From NCBI GenBank assembly GCA_019510185.1, contig JAEKKV010000015.1, forward strand, positions 1 through 64,000: 64,000 nt of DNA. The letters are read 5' to 3'. The notes below the pieces were generated by a model, which searched no databases, was not told the DNA's origin, and saw only the letters and a program-made list of their open reading frames with translations. A program made the translations under genes and the position numbers. Positions 1-8,295 of this stretch are shown here, one piece after another. This DNA comes from Verrucomicrobiota bacterium. GTDB taxonomy: Bacteria; Verrucomicrobiota; Verrucomicrobiia; Opitutales; Opitutaceae. Every line of letters starts with the position of its first letter. Position 1 is the first letter of the stretch.

Positions 1-164
1 TCCAGATCCAGCTCGTCGTCAAAGACGAGCTCGTCGACGGCGCGGTCAAGGCCATCGTGGCCAAGGCCAAGACCGGCAAGATCGGCGACGGCAAGGTCTT
101 CGTCCTCCCCGTCGAACAGGCCATCCGCATCCGCACCGAGGAAACCGGCGATATCGCGCTCTAA
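1..164 (+). CDS. glnB: Nitrogen regulatory protein P-II, C-terminal part (cut by window start)
   Basis: Only the last 53 codons are present, read from base 3 to a TAA ending at 164. The translation contains the run TGKIGDGKVFVLPVEQA followed by RIRTEETGDIAL, which is the C-terminal PII signature (the B and C loops that bind ATP and 2-oxoglutarate). PII proteins are cytoplasmic trimers that report nitrogen and energy status to glutamine synthetase control and to the AmtB ammonium channel. The T-loop that would separate GlnB from GlnK lies outside the window, so the symbol is provisional. A strong hairpin terminator follows directly. Confidence 0.9.
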   Translation, partial: QIQLVVKDELVDGAVKAIVAKAKTGKIGDGKVFVLPVEQAIRIRTEETGDIAL

Positions 165-195
165 GCCGCCGAATCACCAGCGTTTCATTCGCTTC

Positions 196-230
196 AGCGG
201 CCCGGGCTTCACGCCTGGGCCGCTTTGTTT
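196..230 (+). terminator. Rho-independent terminator after the P-II gene
   Basis: A 12-bp stem (AGCGGCCCGGGC pairing with GCCTGGGCCGCT, one G-U pair) with a short loop is followed by TTTGTTTT. It lies 31 bases after the PII stop codon and ends just before the convergent TPR gene. Confidence 0.85.
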
Positions 231-249
231 TGCACGAGTCGGAATCGTC

Positions 250-1134
250 TTACTTCAACCGCGCCAGCGCCTCGATGGCTTGCTGGAAGGAGGGTTCGAG
301 TTGTAGGGCCGTCTGGTATTCGGCGCGGGCGACGGCGGGACGGCCGCTTTTTTCCGCGATCAAGCCGAGGCGGAAATGGACGCCGGCAATGTCGGGTTCC
401 TGGGCCGCGGGTTGCAGGTGGAGGCAGTGGCGCAAGGCCTGTTCGCCTTGTTCCAATCCCTCGCCGGATTCGGACGCGATGCGTCCCAAGGTATAAAGCG
501 CCAGATAGTTGTTCGGGTCCGTGAGCAGGACTTCCTCGCAGGTGGCACGAGCCTCGGCGAAATGCCGGTCGTAAGCCTGGATCGAGGCTTTGATGATGCG
601 GCCGCGGAGGGGATTGCGCCTGGCGATTTCGGCGGCTTGGTCGTAGGCCTTGGCCAGACCGCCGCCGACGATGGCGGGGGCATGTTTGTAGAATTCCACC
701 AGGCCTTCGCGATAGGCAATTTCATCCGGGGCGAGTTGCACGGCCTGTTCCAGCGCATCCCGTCCGCGCCGGGCGTAGCCGATGCCTTTGAGGGACACGC
801 CGAGCTCGCTGGCGCGGAGCAGGCAGGCGCTGCCGTAGTCGGCCAGGATGTGAGGATCGCCGGGAGCGAGCCGCTTGGCATGTTCCAACACAAGAATGGC
901 CTCCTCGCGCCGTTGCATGAGCGTATCGGCCCGGCCGAGGTACCAAAGCGCCTGGATGTTGTCGGGCTCGCGCGCGGCGAGCGTGACGAGGATTTCCCGG
1001 GCCTCGGGGACACGGTGATTTTTGAACAACCCGATCGCGGTGTCGAGGGAGTCAGTGTTGGCGCGGGCGGTCGCCAGGCCGGCAAGACCGGCCAGAAGAA
1101 GCACGGAAAGGAGTGGAAATCGCCGGATTTTCAT
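250..1134 (-). CDS. Secreted tetratricopeptide-repeat protein of the MacAB-like operon
   Basis: A 294-residue protein that begins with a Sec signal peptide (KIRRF, then a Leu/Ala-rich core, cleavage likely after ATARA near residue 25). The rest is helical TPR repeats, with motifs such as ALWYLGRADTLMQ and ALYTLGRI, so it is probably a periplasmic scaffold. Its start overlaps the stop of the upstream ABC permease by 4 bases (ATGA), so it is the last gene of the exporter operon. No enzyme motif is visible. It might hold the exporter or its substrate in the periplasm; that role is inferred only from position. Confidence 0.85.
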   Translation of the reverse strand: MKIRRFPLLSVLLLAGLAGLATARANTDSLDTAIGLFKNHRVPEAREILVTLAAREPDNIQALWYLGRADTLMQRREEAILVLEHAKRLAPGDPHILADYGSACLLRASELGVSLKGIGYARRGRDALEQAVQLAPDEIAYREGLVEFYKHAPAIVGGGLAKAYDQAAEIARRNPLRGRIIKASIQAYDRHFAEARATCEEVLLTDPNNYLALYTLGRIASESGEGLEQGEQALRHCLHLQPAAQEPDIAGVHFRLGLIAEKSGRPAVARAEYQTALQLEPSFQQAIEALARLK

Positions 1135-2339
1135 TCGAACCGCAGGGCTTCAATGGGATCGAGCTGGGCCGCCTTGTGCGCCGGGTAGAAACCGAAGAGA
1201 ATCCCGACTGCACCGGAAAAAAGAAAGGCGCCGATCACCGCGGGCATGGAGACGAGCGTGGGCCAGCCGTTGAGCTGGGCGACGAGTTGGGAGGCGCCTA
1301 CGCCGAGGAGGATACCGAGGGCGCCACCCATGAGGCTGAGGACCATGGCTTCGAGCAGAAATTGAAGACGGATGTCGTGGTCGTGCGCGCCGATGGCGAG
1401 GCGGATGCCGATTTCGCGAGTGCGCTCGGTGACGGAGACGAGCATGATGTTCATGATGCCGATGCCGCCGACGATGAGCGACACGCTGGCGATGGCGCCG
1501 AGGAGGGCGGTCATGTTGCGCGCGTTGGCGGTGGCGACCTGGGCGAGCTCGAGCTGGTTGCGCACGGTGAAGTCCGGATCGCGGCCGGCGCGTCGCTGCT
1601 GGAGCAGGTCGGTCGTTTCCTGCTGGATGCGGAACATCTGCTCCGGCGCGAGCGCCTGGATCAGCAGGGTGTTGACGGTGGTGCGGCGCGCGATGCGCCG
1701 CATGGCGCTCGTGTACGGCACGATGACGGCGTCATCCTGGTCGGTGCCGAAATAATTGAAACCCTTGGAACGAAGCACGCCGACGACCTTGAAAGGAATG
1801 TTGCGGATGCGCAGGGTCTGGCCGACGGGCGCGCTGCCGGGAAACACCTGGTCGGCGATGGTCTGGCCGATGACGGCGATCTTCGCGGCGCTGCGCACGT
1901 CCGCCTCGGTGAACATCGCGCCTTCGGACAGATCCCAGGCGCGGATGGAGGTGAAGTCGGGGGATTCGCCGAAGACCGTGGTGTTCCAGTTGAGGCCGTT
2001 GGCGAGAACCTGGGCGCGGTCGCGGGTCTCGGGGCTCACGGCGACGACGCCGGCGATTTCGCGCTGGATGGCGAGGGCGTCGTCCGGCGTGAGCGTGCTG
2101 GCCGAGCCCCAGCCGCCGCGGGCGCCGCTGGTGCTGACGCTGCCGGGATAGACGGAGATGACGTTCTGCCCGAGGCTGGCGACGGAGGCCTCGACTTGGA
2201 GCTTGGCTCCGTTGCCGATGCTGACGAGGGCGATGACCGCGCCGACGCCGATGATCATACCGAGCGCGGTGAGCACGGAGCGCATCTTGTTTCGCCGGAG
2301 CGCGCGCAGGGCGATGACGGTGGTGGCGACCAGTCTCAT
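1131..2339 (-). CDS. MacB-type ABC transporter permease (FtsX/MacB family)
   Basis: A 402-residue inner-membrane permease with the MacB layout: one N-terminal transmembrane helix (MRSVLTALGMIIGVGAVIAL), a large periplasmic domain of about 200 residues, then three C-terminal helices including ASVSLIVGGIGIMNIMLVSV and the conserved TERTREIGIRLAIGA. In E. coli MacB the permease and ATPase are one chain; here the ATPase is a separate gene upstream that overlaps by 4 bases. Such mechanotransmission transporters drive export of peptides, lipoproteins or macrolides from the periplasm. The substrate cannot be read from sequence. Confidence 0.93.
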   Translation of the reverse strand: MRLVATTVIALRALRRNKMRSVLTALGMIIGVGAVIALVSIGNGAKLQVEASVASLGQNVISVYPGSVSTSGARGGWGSASTLTPDDALAIQREIAGVVAVSPETRDRAQVLANGLNWNTTVFGESPDFTSIRAWDLSEGAMFTEADVRSAAKIAVIGQTIADQVFPGSAPVGQTLRIRNIPFKVVGVLRSKGFNYFGTDQDDAVIVPYTSAMRRIARRTTVNTLLIQALAPEQMFRIQQETTDLLQQRRAGRDPDFTVRNQLELAQVATANARNMTALLGAIASVSLIVGGIGIMNIMLVSVTERTREIGIRLAIGAHDHDIRLQFLLEAMVLSLMGGALGILLGVGASQLVAQLNGWPTLVSMPAVIGAFLFSGAVGILFGFYPAHKAAQLDPIEALRFE

Positions 2340-3106
2340 GGGGAGGCGGCAGTGAGCTTGGCGGCGGCCTCGGCCTGGTGGAGCTTGAGCAGTTCCTCGC
2401 CCGCGATTAGCCGGTCTTTCACGAGTTCGTCGCGCACGATGACGCCGTCGCGCACAATGAGGTTGCGCTTGCAGTAGTGGGCGATGTCGAGCTCGTGGGT
2501 GACCATGACGATGGTGATGCCCTCGTCGTTGAGTTTTTGAAAAACACCCATGACCTCGACCGAGGTTTTGGAGTCAAGATTGCCGGTGGGTTCGTCGGCC
2601 AGGAGGATCTGGGGGCGGTTCACCAAGGCGCGGGCGATGGCGACGCGCTGCTGCTGACCGCCGGAGAGTTGATTGGGCAGGTGGTCGTGACGCCGGGCGA
2701 GGCCGACGATCTCGAGGGCGTGCATGGCGCGCTCACGCATCTCCTGGCTGGAGATGCGCCGGGGGGCGTAGAGCATGGGGAGCTCGACGTTTTCCAGCGC
2801 GCTGGTGCGGGCGAGGAGGTTGAATCCTTGGAAGACGAACCCGAGTTTCTGGTTGCGGATATTGGCGCGCTCGTTGCGGCCGAGGTTGGAGACGTCGACG
2901 CCGTCGAGCAGGTAGCGTCCGCCGGTCGGCCGGTCGAGACAGCCGAGGGTGTTCATGAGGGTGGACTTGCCCGAGCCGCTGGCGCCCATGATGGCGATGA
3001 ACTCACCTTTGTGGATGTCGAGGGAGATGCCGCGCACGGCGTGGACCTGCACCTCGCCGTTGGCGTAGATGCGATGAATGTCCTGAAGCTGGACGACGGG
3101 GGGCAT
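2336..3106 (-). CDS. ABC transporter ATP-binding protein, LolD/MacB type
   Basis: A 256-residue ATPase with Walker [10 protein letters not shown] near residue 41, signature [15 protein letters not shown] near 145, Walker [16 protein letters not shown] and the H-loop VTHE. The LDSKT and GNL context is typical of the LolD/MacB/FtsE subgroup, which works with FtsX-like permeases. It starts 15 bases after the adaptor gene and overlaps the permease gene by 4 bases, so adaptor, ATPase and permease should be translationally coupled. Confidence 0.95.
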   Translation of the reverse strand: MPPVVQLQDIHRIYANGEVQVHAVRGISLDIHKGEFIAIMGASGSGKSTLMNTLGCLDRPTGGRYLLDGVDVSNLGRNERANIRNQKLGFVFQGFNLLARTSALENVELPMLYAPRRISSQEMRERAMHALEIVGLARRHDHLPNQLSGGQQQRVAIARALVNRPQILLADEPTGNLDSKTSVEVMGVFQKLNDEGITIVMVTHELDIAHYCKRNLIVRDGVIVRDELVKDRLIAGEELLKLHQAEAAAKLTAASP

Positions 3107-3121
3107 GGGGCTTGCCGGGAC

Positions 3122-4468
3122 TTAACGCCGGCCGGGCTGACCTCCGCCGAACGGATTTCCTGCGGGGGCGGCCGCTGCGCCGGCGGAGGGCACATAGGCG
3201 CTGGTGATGACGGAGGCGCCGGTATCGAGGCCTTCGACGACCTCGCTGGCGACGCCGTCGGTGATGCCAACCTTGATGGTGAGCGGGATGACTTCGGGGT
3301 CCTGCGGCGTACCGGCGAGCTTATAAACGGTGCGGGTGGTGATGCCGGTGTCGCGGTCGCTGCGGGTGAGGCGCTCGGGCAGCTCGATGTCGCGATCCTT
3401 GGCGAGCTGGATCAGGCGGGCGCGGGCCTCGGGGGCGATGCGTTTGGCACCGGGATTGATGCCGGCCTCGACCATGAGCTGCTGGATCTGCTCGCGGGTG
3501 GCGGCGACGGTCTTGCCTTGGACGGGCGGGGCGGGGAGCAGGGAATCGGGGATGCGGACGCGAAGGGCGCTGTTGGGCAGACGCAGGGCGTTTTCACGAC
3601 GGGCGATGATGATGGAGACGTTGGCGGTCATGCCCGGCTTGAGCTTCAGATCGTCGTTGGAGACATCGATGATGGTCGCGTAGGTGACGACGTTTTGCTG
3701 GGTGACGGGCGAATTGCGGATTTGGGAAACACGTCCGCGGAATTGCCGGGAAGGGTACGCATCGACGGTAAAGTTGACGGACTGGCCCTGCTCGACGGTG
3801 CCGATGTCGGCCTCGGCGACGGCGGCGTTGATCTGCATTTTGGTGAGATCGGCGGCGAGGGTGAAGAGCGTGGGGGCGTTGAGGCTGGCGGCGACGGTCT
3901 TTCCGACGTCGGCCTGACGGTCGAGGACGATACCGTCGATCGGGGCATAGATGTCGCAACGCGAGAGATCGACCTTGGCGTTGTCGACCGCGGCCTGCTG
4001 GATTTTGAGCTGGGCCTCGGCTTGGGCGAGCAGGGCGTCGGTCTGGTCGAGCTCCTGCTGGGAAACAAGCTGCTGGTCGCGCAGGCTGCGGGTGCGTTCG
4101 TCGTTGAGTTTGACGAGGCGGTAATTGGCTTGGGTGTTGGCGAATTGCGCCTGGGCCTGGTTTAACCGGGAATCATAGGTGGCGGGGTCGATGCGGGCGA
4201 GCAGGTCGCCTTTTTTGACCAAGGAATTATAGTCCACGTTCACTTCGCGGATGAGGCCGGAAATCTGCGAACTGACATCCACCGTGGTCACCGGCTGGAG
4301 ATCGCCGGTGGCGGTCACCGATTGCACAATGTCACCACGCGTGAGGGAGACGGTGATGAATTCCGGAAGGGGTTCGGATGATTTCGCCCAGTAGAAATAG
4401 CCGCCGCCCGCGAGGGCGGCGAGGAGCACGAGGATGAGCCAAAGCTTGAAGGAGCCGGGTTTCGCCAT
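3122..4468 (-). CDS. MacA-type periplasmic adaptor (HlyD/RND membrane-fusion family)
   Basis: A 448-residue membrane-fusion protein. An N-terminal anchor helix (LWLILVLLAALAGGGYFY) is followed by the first half of a lipoyl/barrel-sandwich domain, a long coiled-coil hairpin at about 95-160 (Gln-rich, including LAQAEAQLKIQQAAVDNAK), the second lipoyl half (YAPIDGIVLDRQADVGKTV) and beta-barrel domains. Length exceeds E. coli MacA (371) because of an Arg/Glu-rich insertion around residues 310-370. Start chosen at MAKPGSFKL; seven more codons upstream are open. No TolC-like outer-membrane channel gene is adjacent. coaD ends 68 bases upstream on the same strand, so read-through is possible. Confidence 0.92.
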   Translation of the reverse strand: MAKPGSFKLWLILVLLAALAGGGYFYWAKSSEPLPEFITVSLTRGDIVQSVTATGDLQPVTTVDVSSQISGLIREVNVDYNSLVKKGDLLARIDPATYDSRLNQAQAQFANTQANYRLVKLNDERTRSLRDQQLVSQQELDQTDALLAQAEAQLKIQQAAVDNAKVDLSRCDIYAPIDGIVLDRQADVGKTVAASLNAPTLFTLAADLTKMQINAAVAEADIGTVEQGQSVNFTVDAYPSRQFRGRVSQIRNSPVTQQNVVTYATIIDVSNDDLKLKPGMTANVSIIIARRENALRLPNSALRVRIPDSLLPAPPVQGKTVAATREQIQQLMVEAGINPGAKRIAPEARARLIQLAKDRDIELPERLTRSDRDTGITTRTVYKLAGTPQDPEVIPLTIKVGITDGVASEVVEGLDTGASVITSAYVPSAGAAAAPAGNPFGGGQPGRR

Positions 4469-4536
4469 GGGGAAGGTGACGCAATCCAAAATGGATGGCG
4501 TGAGTGATAGGGAGGGAAGAAAGCGGAAGAACTCGA

Positions 4537-5016
4537 TTACTGCGCGAAGGCCGTCTTGAGCGCGGCGGCGACCTCGGGCGGCACGAAGTTGGACACATCC
4601 CCGCCGTAGCGGGCGACCTGCTTCACGAGTGACGAGCTGGTGTAGCTGAACTGCTCGTTGGGCATGACGAAGAGCGTTTCGATGCGCGGCTCAAGATGGC
4701 GATTCATAAGCGCCATGTTAAATTCGAATTCGAAATCGGAAAGGGCGCGCAGGCCGCGGATGATCGCGTCGGCTTTGTGGGCGAGGGCGAATTCCACGAG
4801 CAGACCATCGAAAAGCGTGGCGGTGACGTGGGAATGCTTGGCGATGGCCGCCTGGACAAGGGCGAGGCGCTGTTCGGGCTGGAACACCGGATTTTTCCCG
4901 GGATTGCGGGCGATCGCGACAGTGACGCGGTCGAACAGGCGGGCGGCGCGGTCGAGAACGTCGAGATGGCCGTAGGTGATGGGGTCAAACGTGCCGGGAT
5001 AAATGCAGTGACGCAT
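4537..5016 (-). CDS. coaD: Phosphopantetheine adenylyltransferase
   Basis: A 159-residue enzyme for the fourth step of coenzyme A synthesis: it joins 4'-phosphopantetheine and ATP to give dephospho-CoA. The nucleotidyltransferase motif CIYPGTFDPITYGHLDVL (HxGH as YGHL) is at the N-terminus, NPGKNPVF follows, and RGLRALSDFEFEFNMALMN holds the conserved RxLRxxxDFExE block. The S/T-S-S segment YTSSSLVKQVA is also present. The start MRHCIYPG gives exactly the usual family length; a longer reading frame upstream is not needed. It is divergent from pgsA with about 110 bases between. Confidence 0.97.
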   Translation of the reverse strand: MRHCIYPGTFDPITYGHLDVLDRAARLFDRVTVAIARNPGKNPVFQPEQRLALVQAAIAKHSHVTATLFDGLLVEFALAHKADAIIRGLRALSDFEFEFNMALMNRHLEPRIETLFVMPNEQFSYTSSSLVKQVARYGGDVSNFVPPEVAAALKTAFAQ

Positions 5017-5126
5017 AAGCGGCCCGATGATTGGCCGGCGCCGGCGCGGAGCGAGAACCAAATGTTGTTTCCGGGGTTGCTTTTGCCGCAACCGCCCCCT
5101 GTCGTTCGACGTCTGCTGTCATTCGC

Positions 5127-5714
5127 ATGAACCTCCCTAATCTCATCACCCTCTCGCGCGTTCCGCTGATGTTTCTGGTGGTGTGGCTCATGTACCAATC
5201 CTGGCATGGCGCGCCCACGCTGGCGTTCAGCCTGTTCGTGATCGCGGCGGTGGGCGACTGGCTCGACGGCTACATCGCCCGCACTCGGAAACTCGTCTCC
5301 ACGTTCGGCAAGTTCATGGATGCGCTGACGGACAAGATTTTTGTGATCGGCCTGATGATCGCCTTTGTCGAGAAGCAGTTGGTTCCCATCTATTGGGTGC
5401 TGATCGTGCTGTGCCGCGAATTCCTTATCTCGGGGATGCGCATGATGGCGGCGGCCAAGGGCGTGGTGGTGGCGGCCGAGCGGGGAGGGAAGGCCAAGAC
5501 GCTCACGCAGCTCGTCGCGGTCGGGTTCCTGCTGTTCGCGCCCATGCTGGAGGAGGACGTCGCGCGCTGGCTTCACCTGGATCTGGCGGATTACGGGCGC
5601 CCCATTTACTGGACCGGCCTCGGCCTGTTCATTCTTAGCGTGTATTTCACGGTGCGCTCAGGTTGGGACTACATCGTGAAATACCGGCAGGTGGTTTTTG
5701 ACGAGCAGACATGA
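5127..5714 (+). CDS. pgsA: CDP-diacylglycerol-glycerol-3-phosphate 3-phosphatidyltransferase
   Basis: A 195-residue integral membrane enzyme that makes phosphatidylglycerol phosphate. The CDP-alcohol phosphotransferase signature is complete: DWLDGYIARTRK followed by GKFMDALTDK, giving D-x2-DG-x2-AR-x8-G-x3-D-x3-D. About five hydrophobic helices surround it. Start at MNLPNLITLSR, the usual family beginning; the longer open frame lacks homology-like features. The stop overlaps the pgpA start by 4 bases, so the two successive steps of phosphatidylglycerol synthesis are coupled. Confidence 0.96.
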   Translation: MNLPNLITLSRVPLMFLVVWLMYQSWHGAPTLAFSLFVIAAVGDWLDGYIARTRKLVSTFGKFMDALTDKIFVIGLMIAFVEKQLVPIYWVLIVLCREFLISGMRMMAAAKGVVVAAERGGKAKTLTQLVAVGFLLFAPMLEEDVARWLHLDLADYGRPIYWTGLGLFILSVYFTVRSGWDYIVKYRQVVFDEQT

Positions 5715-6262
5715 GCCGACTTCCGCAACCGCTCTGGCCGCGGTTTCTGCCGACGGCGGTGGTCCTTTCCCTTGCCCGGGTGGGCCCCTTCGGCCGCGCC
5801 CGCAAGGCTCCCGGCACTTGGGGATCCGTGGCGGGCCTGCTTTATTTCACGGTGTTTTTCTGCCCGATGGAGACGTGGCAGAACCTGTTCTTCAGCGCGG
5901 TGGGACTGTATTTCGCCGTGGCGGTCTGCGGCGAGGCGGAGTTCCGGCTGGGCCGCCGCGATCCCGGTGAGGTCGTGTTGGATGAGTTTGTGGCCATGCC
6001 TTTGTGTTTTCTCGGTTGGCAGCATCTAACGGTTGGCGCGCTGCCCTGGCCGCCGTGGGCAGTTTTTCTGGCGGGCTTTGCGCTGTTTCGCCTCTACGAC
6101 ATCACCAAGCCGCTCGGTATCGCCAAGCTTCAGGACCTGCCCGGCGGGTGGGGCGTGGCGGTGGATGACACCGGCGCGGCTCTGGCGGCCTGCGCCACTC
6201 TGCATCTCGCCCATGCCGCCTGGTTCAACGTTCTTGTCTGGCTTCCGGGACTGGCCCGTTAA
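5711..6262 (+). CDS. pgpA: Phosphatidylglycerophosphatase A
   Basis: A 183-residue membrane phosphatase that removes the terminal phosphate from phosphatidylglycerol phosphate to give phosphatidylglycerol. Family motifs seen are ARKAPGTWGSVAG near residue 30 and DPGEVVLDEFVAMP near 85, plus DITKPLGIAKLQDLPGGWGVAVDD toward the C-terminus (split here only for description). It overlaps pgsA by 4 bases. The convergent nusG-like gene ends 2 bases away, with no terminator hairpin between. Confidence 0.95.
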   Translation: MSRLPQPLWPRFLPTAVVLSLARVGPFGRARKAPGTWGSVAGLLYFTVFFCPMETWQNLFFSAVGLYFAVAVCGEAEFRLGRRDPGEVVLDEFVAMPLCFLGWQHLTVGALPWPPWAVFLAGFALFRLYDITKPLGIAKLQDLPGGWGVAVDDTGAALAACATLHLAHAAWFNVLVWLPGLAR

Positions 6263-6264
6263 AA

Positions 6265-6771
6265 TTACGAGAGCGGTTCGAGATCTTCGAGCGGGATTTT
6301 GACGTGCAAGCCCTGCTGGAGAACATCCACGGCCACCACGACGCCAGTCGGGTGGGTGGGATCGTCGACCACGCCTTCGACGCCCCAGAGCGGTCCGCCG
6401 GCAACCCGCACCCGCGTGCCGCGTTTGACGAGCGGAGTGACGTTCAGCTCCAGACCCGAGGCCACCAAGGCCCGGACGTTGTCGAGCTGACGCAGGAATT
6501 TGGCCTCGTCTTCAACCGGAATGGCGCGGACCAGCAGGTCCTGTTGATAAATACGCCGTTTCGTCTCGAGCGAGACGTGCGCAAACACATAGCCGGGGAA
6601 AAGCGGTTTGGTGAAACGCTTTATCCGAGGACCGTAGCGGCGCGTGCTGGTGACCAGCGGCAGGTAGTATTCGCAACGATCGGCATCGAGCAGCGAGGCG
6701 AATTTTTTTTCGCAGCGCGGCCGCGTGTGACATACGAACCAGCGGAGGCCTGTGGCGGTGGCGGGGCTCAC
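6265..6771 (-). CDS. NusG-family antitermination factor (RfaH/LoaP-like paralogue)
   Basis: A 168-residue protein with an N-terminal NGN domain ([27 protein letters not shown]) and a C-terminal KOW domain ([19 protein letters not shown]). NusG proteins bind RNA polymerase and act on pausing, termination or translation coupling. Core nusG normally sits beside secE and rplK; neither is here, so this is probably a specialised paralogue. It starts with GTG and overlaps the aroQ stop by 4 bases, at the end of a gene string that contains a type III polyketide synthase. LoaP and RfaH act on such long biosynthetic operons, but action on this operon is inference. Confidence 0.9.
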   Translation of the reverse strand: MSPATATGLRWFVCHTRPRCEKKFASLLDADRCEYYLPLVTSTRRYGPRIKRFTKPLFPGYVFAHVSLETKRRIYQQDLLVRAIPVEDEAKFLRQLDNVRALVASGLELNVTPLVKRGTRVRVAGGPLWGVEGVVDDPTHPTGVVVAVDVLQQGLHVKIPLEDLEPLS

Positions 6772-7196
6772 TGCTTCAGCAGGAATCGGACGGCGGCGAA
6801 ATAACCCTCCAGACCGAGACCGCTGATGACGGCGATGGCGATCGGCGCGGTGAGCGAGACGTGGCGGAACTCCTCGCGCTTGTAGAGATTGGAAATGTGC
6901 ACTTCGACGGTCGGGATTTTCGCGCCCGCGAGCGCGTCACGCAGGGCGACGCTCGTGTGGGTGAAGGCGCCGCCATTCAGCACGAGTCCGTCCACTTTCG
7001 CGTCCGCGAAAGCGGCGATCCGGTCGATGAGCGCGCCTTCATGGTTGGACTGGAAAAACTCAAGCTTCGCCGTCGCGCCGAACTCCGCGCGCAACGAGGC
7101 CTCCAAATCGGCGAGCGTGGCGCGGCCGTAGATTTCCGGTTCGCGTTTGCCGAGGCGGTCGAGATTGGGGCCGTTGAGAATGGCGATGGTTTTCAT
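6768..7196 (-). CDS. aroQ: 3-dehydroquinate dehydratase, type II
   Basis: A 142-residue class II dehydroquinase of the shikimate pathway, converting 3-dehydroquinate to 3-dehydroshikimate. Typical motifs are [19 protein letters not shown] at the N-terminus (Tyr of the flexible lid), [29 protein letters not shown] and [15 protein letters not shown], carrying the catalytic His and substrate-binding Asn. Start at MKTIAILNG. It follows the PKS gene by 51 bases and overlaps the nusG paralogue by 4 bases. Its place beside a polyketide gene may be chance, or may reflect shared transcription. Confidence 0.96.
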   Translation of the reverse strand: MKTIAILNGPNLDRLGKREPEIYGRATLADLEASLRAEFGATAKLEFFQSNHEGALIDRIAAFADAKVDGLVLNGGAFTHTSVALRDALAGAKIPTVEVHISNLYKREEFRHVSLTAPIAIAVISGLGLEGYFAAVRFLLKQ

Positions 7197-7247
7197 CGAT
7201 GTGCCCAAGGCTTTACAGGACAACGCGGGAGGGCGTCACGCCTTCTT

Positions 7248-8288
7248 TCAGTCCGCGCTCAGCCGGCAGCTGTGCGCACTAAAGCCCGCGCCGAAGCTGA
7301 CCAGCCACCAATCCTCGCCCCGCGCGGGTTGTTTTTCACGCAACGCCTCCTCCAGCGCGAAGAGCACCGAGGGGCTGCTCATGTTGCCGTAGTCGCGCAA
7401 CACACGGCGGCTGGCGTCGAGCGCATGGCCGGGCAACGCGGCCTCCAGGGCGTCGAGCACATCGCGTCCGCCGGGATGGGCGATGATGCGACGCACGGGC
7501 GGCAGCGCGGCGGGTTCGCCGGCGAGGAGCCGGGCGACCGCTCCGGCCGCCAGTTTCGGCACGGTCGGGTCAAGGCGGTTGCGCAGCTTGCCGTCGCGCA
7601 ATTCGAAGCGGAGTTTGTCGCGTTCGGCCGGAACATGCAGGGTGTTGAAACCGTGCACGCGCAGACCGGTCGGGCCGGGCGTGGAGCGCCAGAGCGTGGC
7701 GGCGGCGCCGTCGCTGAACAGGCACGCGCTGACCAGCACGCCAATATCGTCGTCCAGATAGAACGCCGCGGAGCAGATCTCGACCGCGACACAGGCGACG
7801 GTGGCGCCGGGCCGCGCGGCGAGCGCGGCCTCGACTGCGCGCAACGCGGGTATCGCCGCGCCGCAGCCGAGGCCGACGAGGTCCTGCAGGAAGACGTTGT
7901 CGCGCAGGCCGAGCTGCTCGGCGAGGTAGCTGGTCACGCCGGGGCAGAGATACCCGGTGCAGGTGCAGACGATGAGGACATCGATCTCCTCGGGGCGGAG
8001 GCCGGCGCGGGCGAGGGCGGCGGTGAGCGCGCGGCCGCCGAGCGCAGGACCTTCCCGACGGAAGGTTTCGTTGAGTTCGTCGGGCGTGAGATCGAAAATC
8101 CGCTCGACCGGCGTGCTCGCGAAGTGGCGCGTGGCGATGCCGCTGTCTCCGCCCAGGATTGCTTTCAACGTGAGCTGCGAACGCCGGTTGAGCCGCGGGC
8201 GGGCGCTGGATTCGGCCAGCACATCCCAGCATTGCGATTGCGTGAACGTGGCGGGCGGAACGGCGGTGGCAAGGGCGTGGAGATGCAT
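7248..8288 (-). CDS. Type III polyketide synthase (chalcone/stilbene synthase-like)
   Basis: A 346-residue homodimeric ketosynthase-type enzyme that extends an acyl starter with malonyl-CoA and cyclises it. The catalytic triad is recognisable: Cys142 in LVGLGCGAAIPAL, His271 in IAHPGGRDVLDAL and Asn302 in DYGNMSSPSVLFALEE. The thiolase fold start (LHALATAVPP) and the final GFGAGFS-like loop (VSFGAGFSAHSC) are intact. It begins 7 bases after the stop of an FAD monooxygenase gene, which in turn overlaps a methyltransferase gene. Such triads make hydroxylated, methylated alkylresorcinols or alkylpyrones (compare srsABC of Streptomyces griseus). The actual product is unknown. Confidence 0.93.
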   Translation of the reverse strand: MHLHALATAVPPATFTQSQCWDVLAESSARPRLNRRSQLTLKAILGGDSGIATRHFASTPVERIFDLTPDELNETFRREGPALGGRALTAALARAGLRPEEIDVLIVCTCTGYLCPGVTSYLAEQLGLRDNVFLQDLVGLGCGAAIPALRAVEAALAARPGATVACVAVEICSAAFYLDDDIGVLVSACLFSDGAAATLWRSTPGPTGLRVHGFNTLHVPAERDKLRFELRDGKLRNRLDPTVPKLAAGAVARLLAGEPAALPPVRRIIAHPGGRDVLDALEAALPGHALDASRRVLRDYGNMSSPSVLFALEEALREKQPARGEDWWLVSFGAGFSAHSCRLSAD

Positions 8289-8295
8289 GAAGGGC

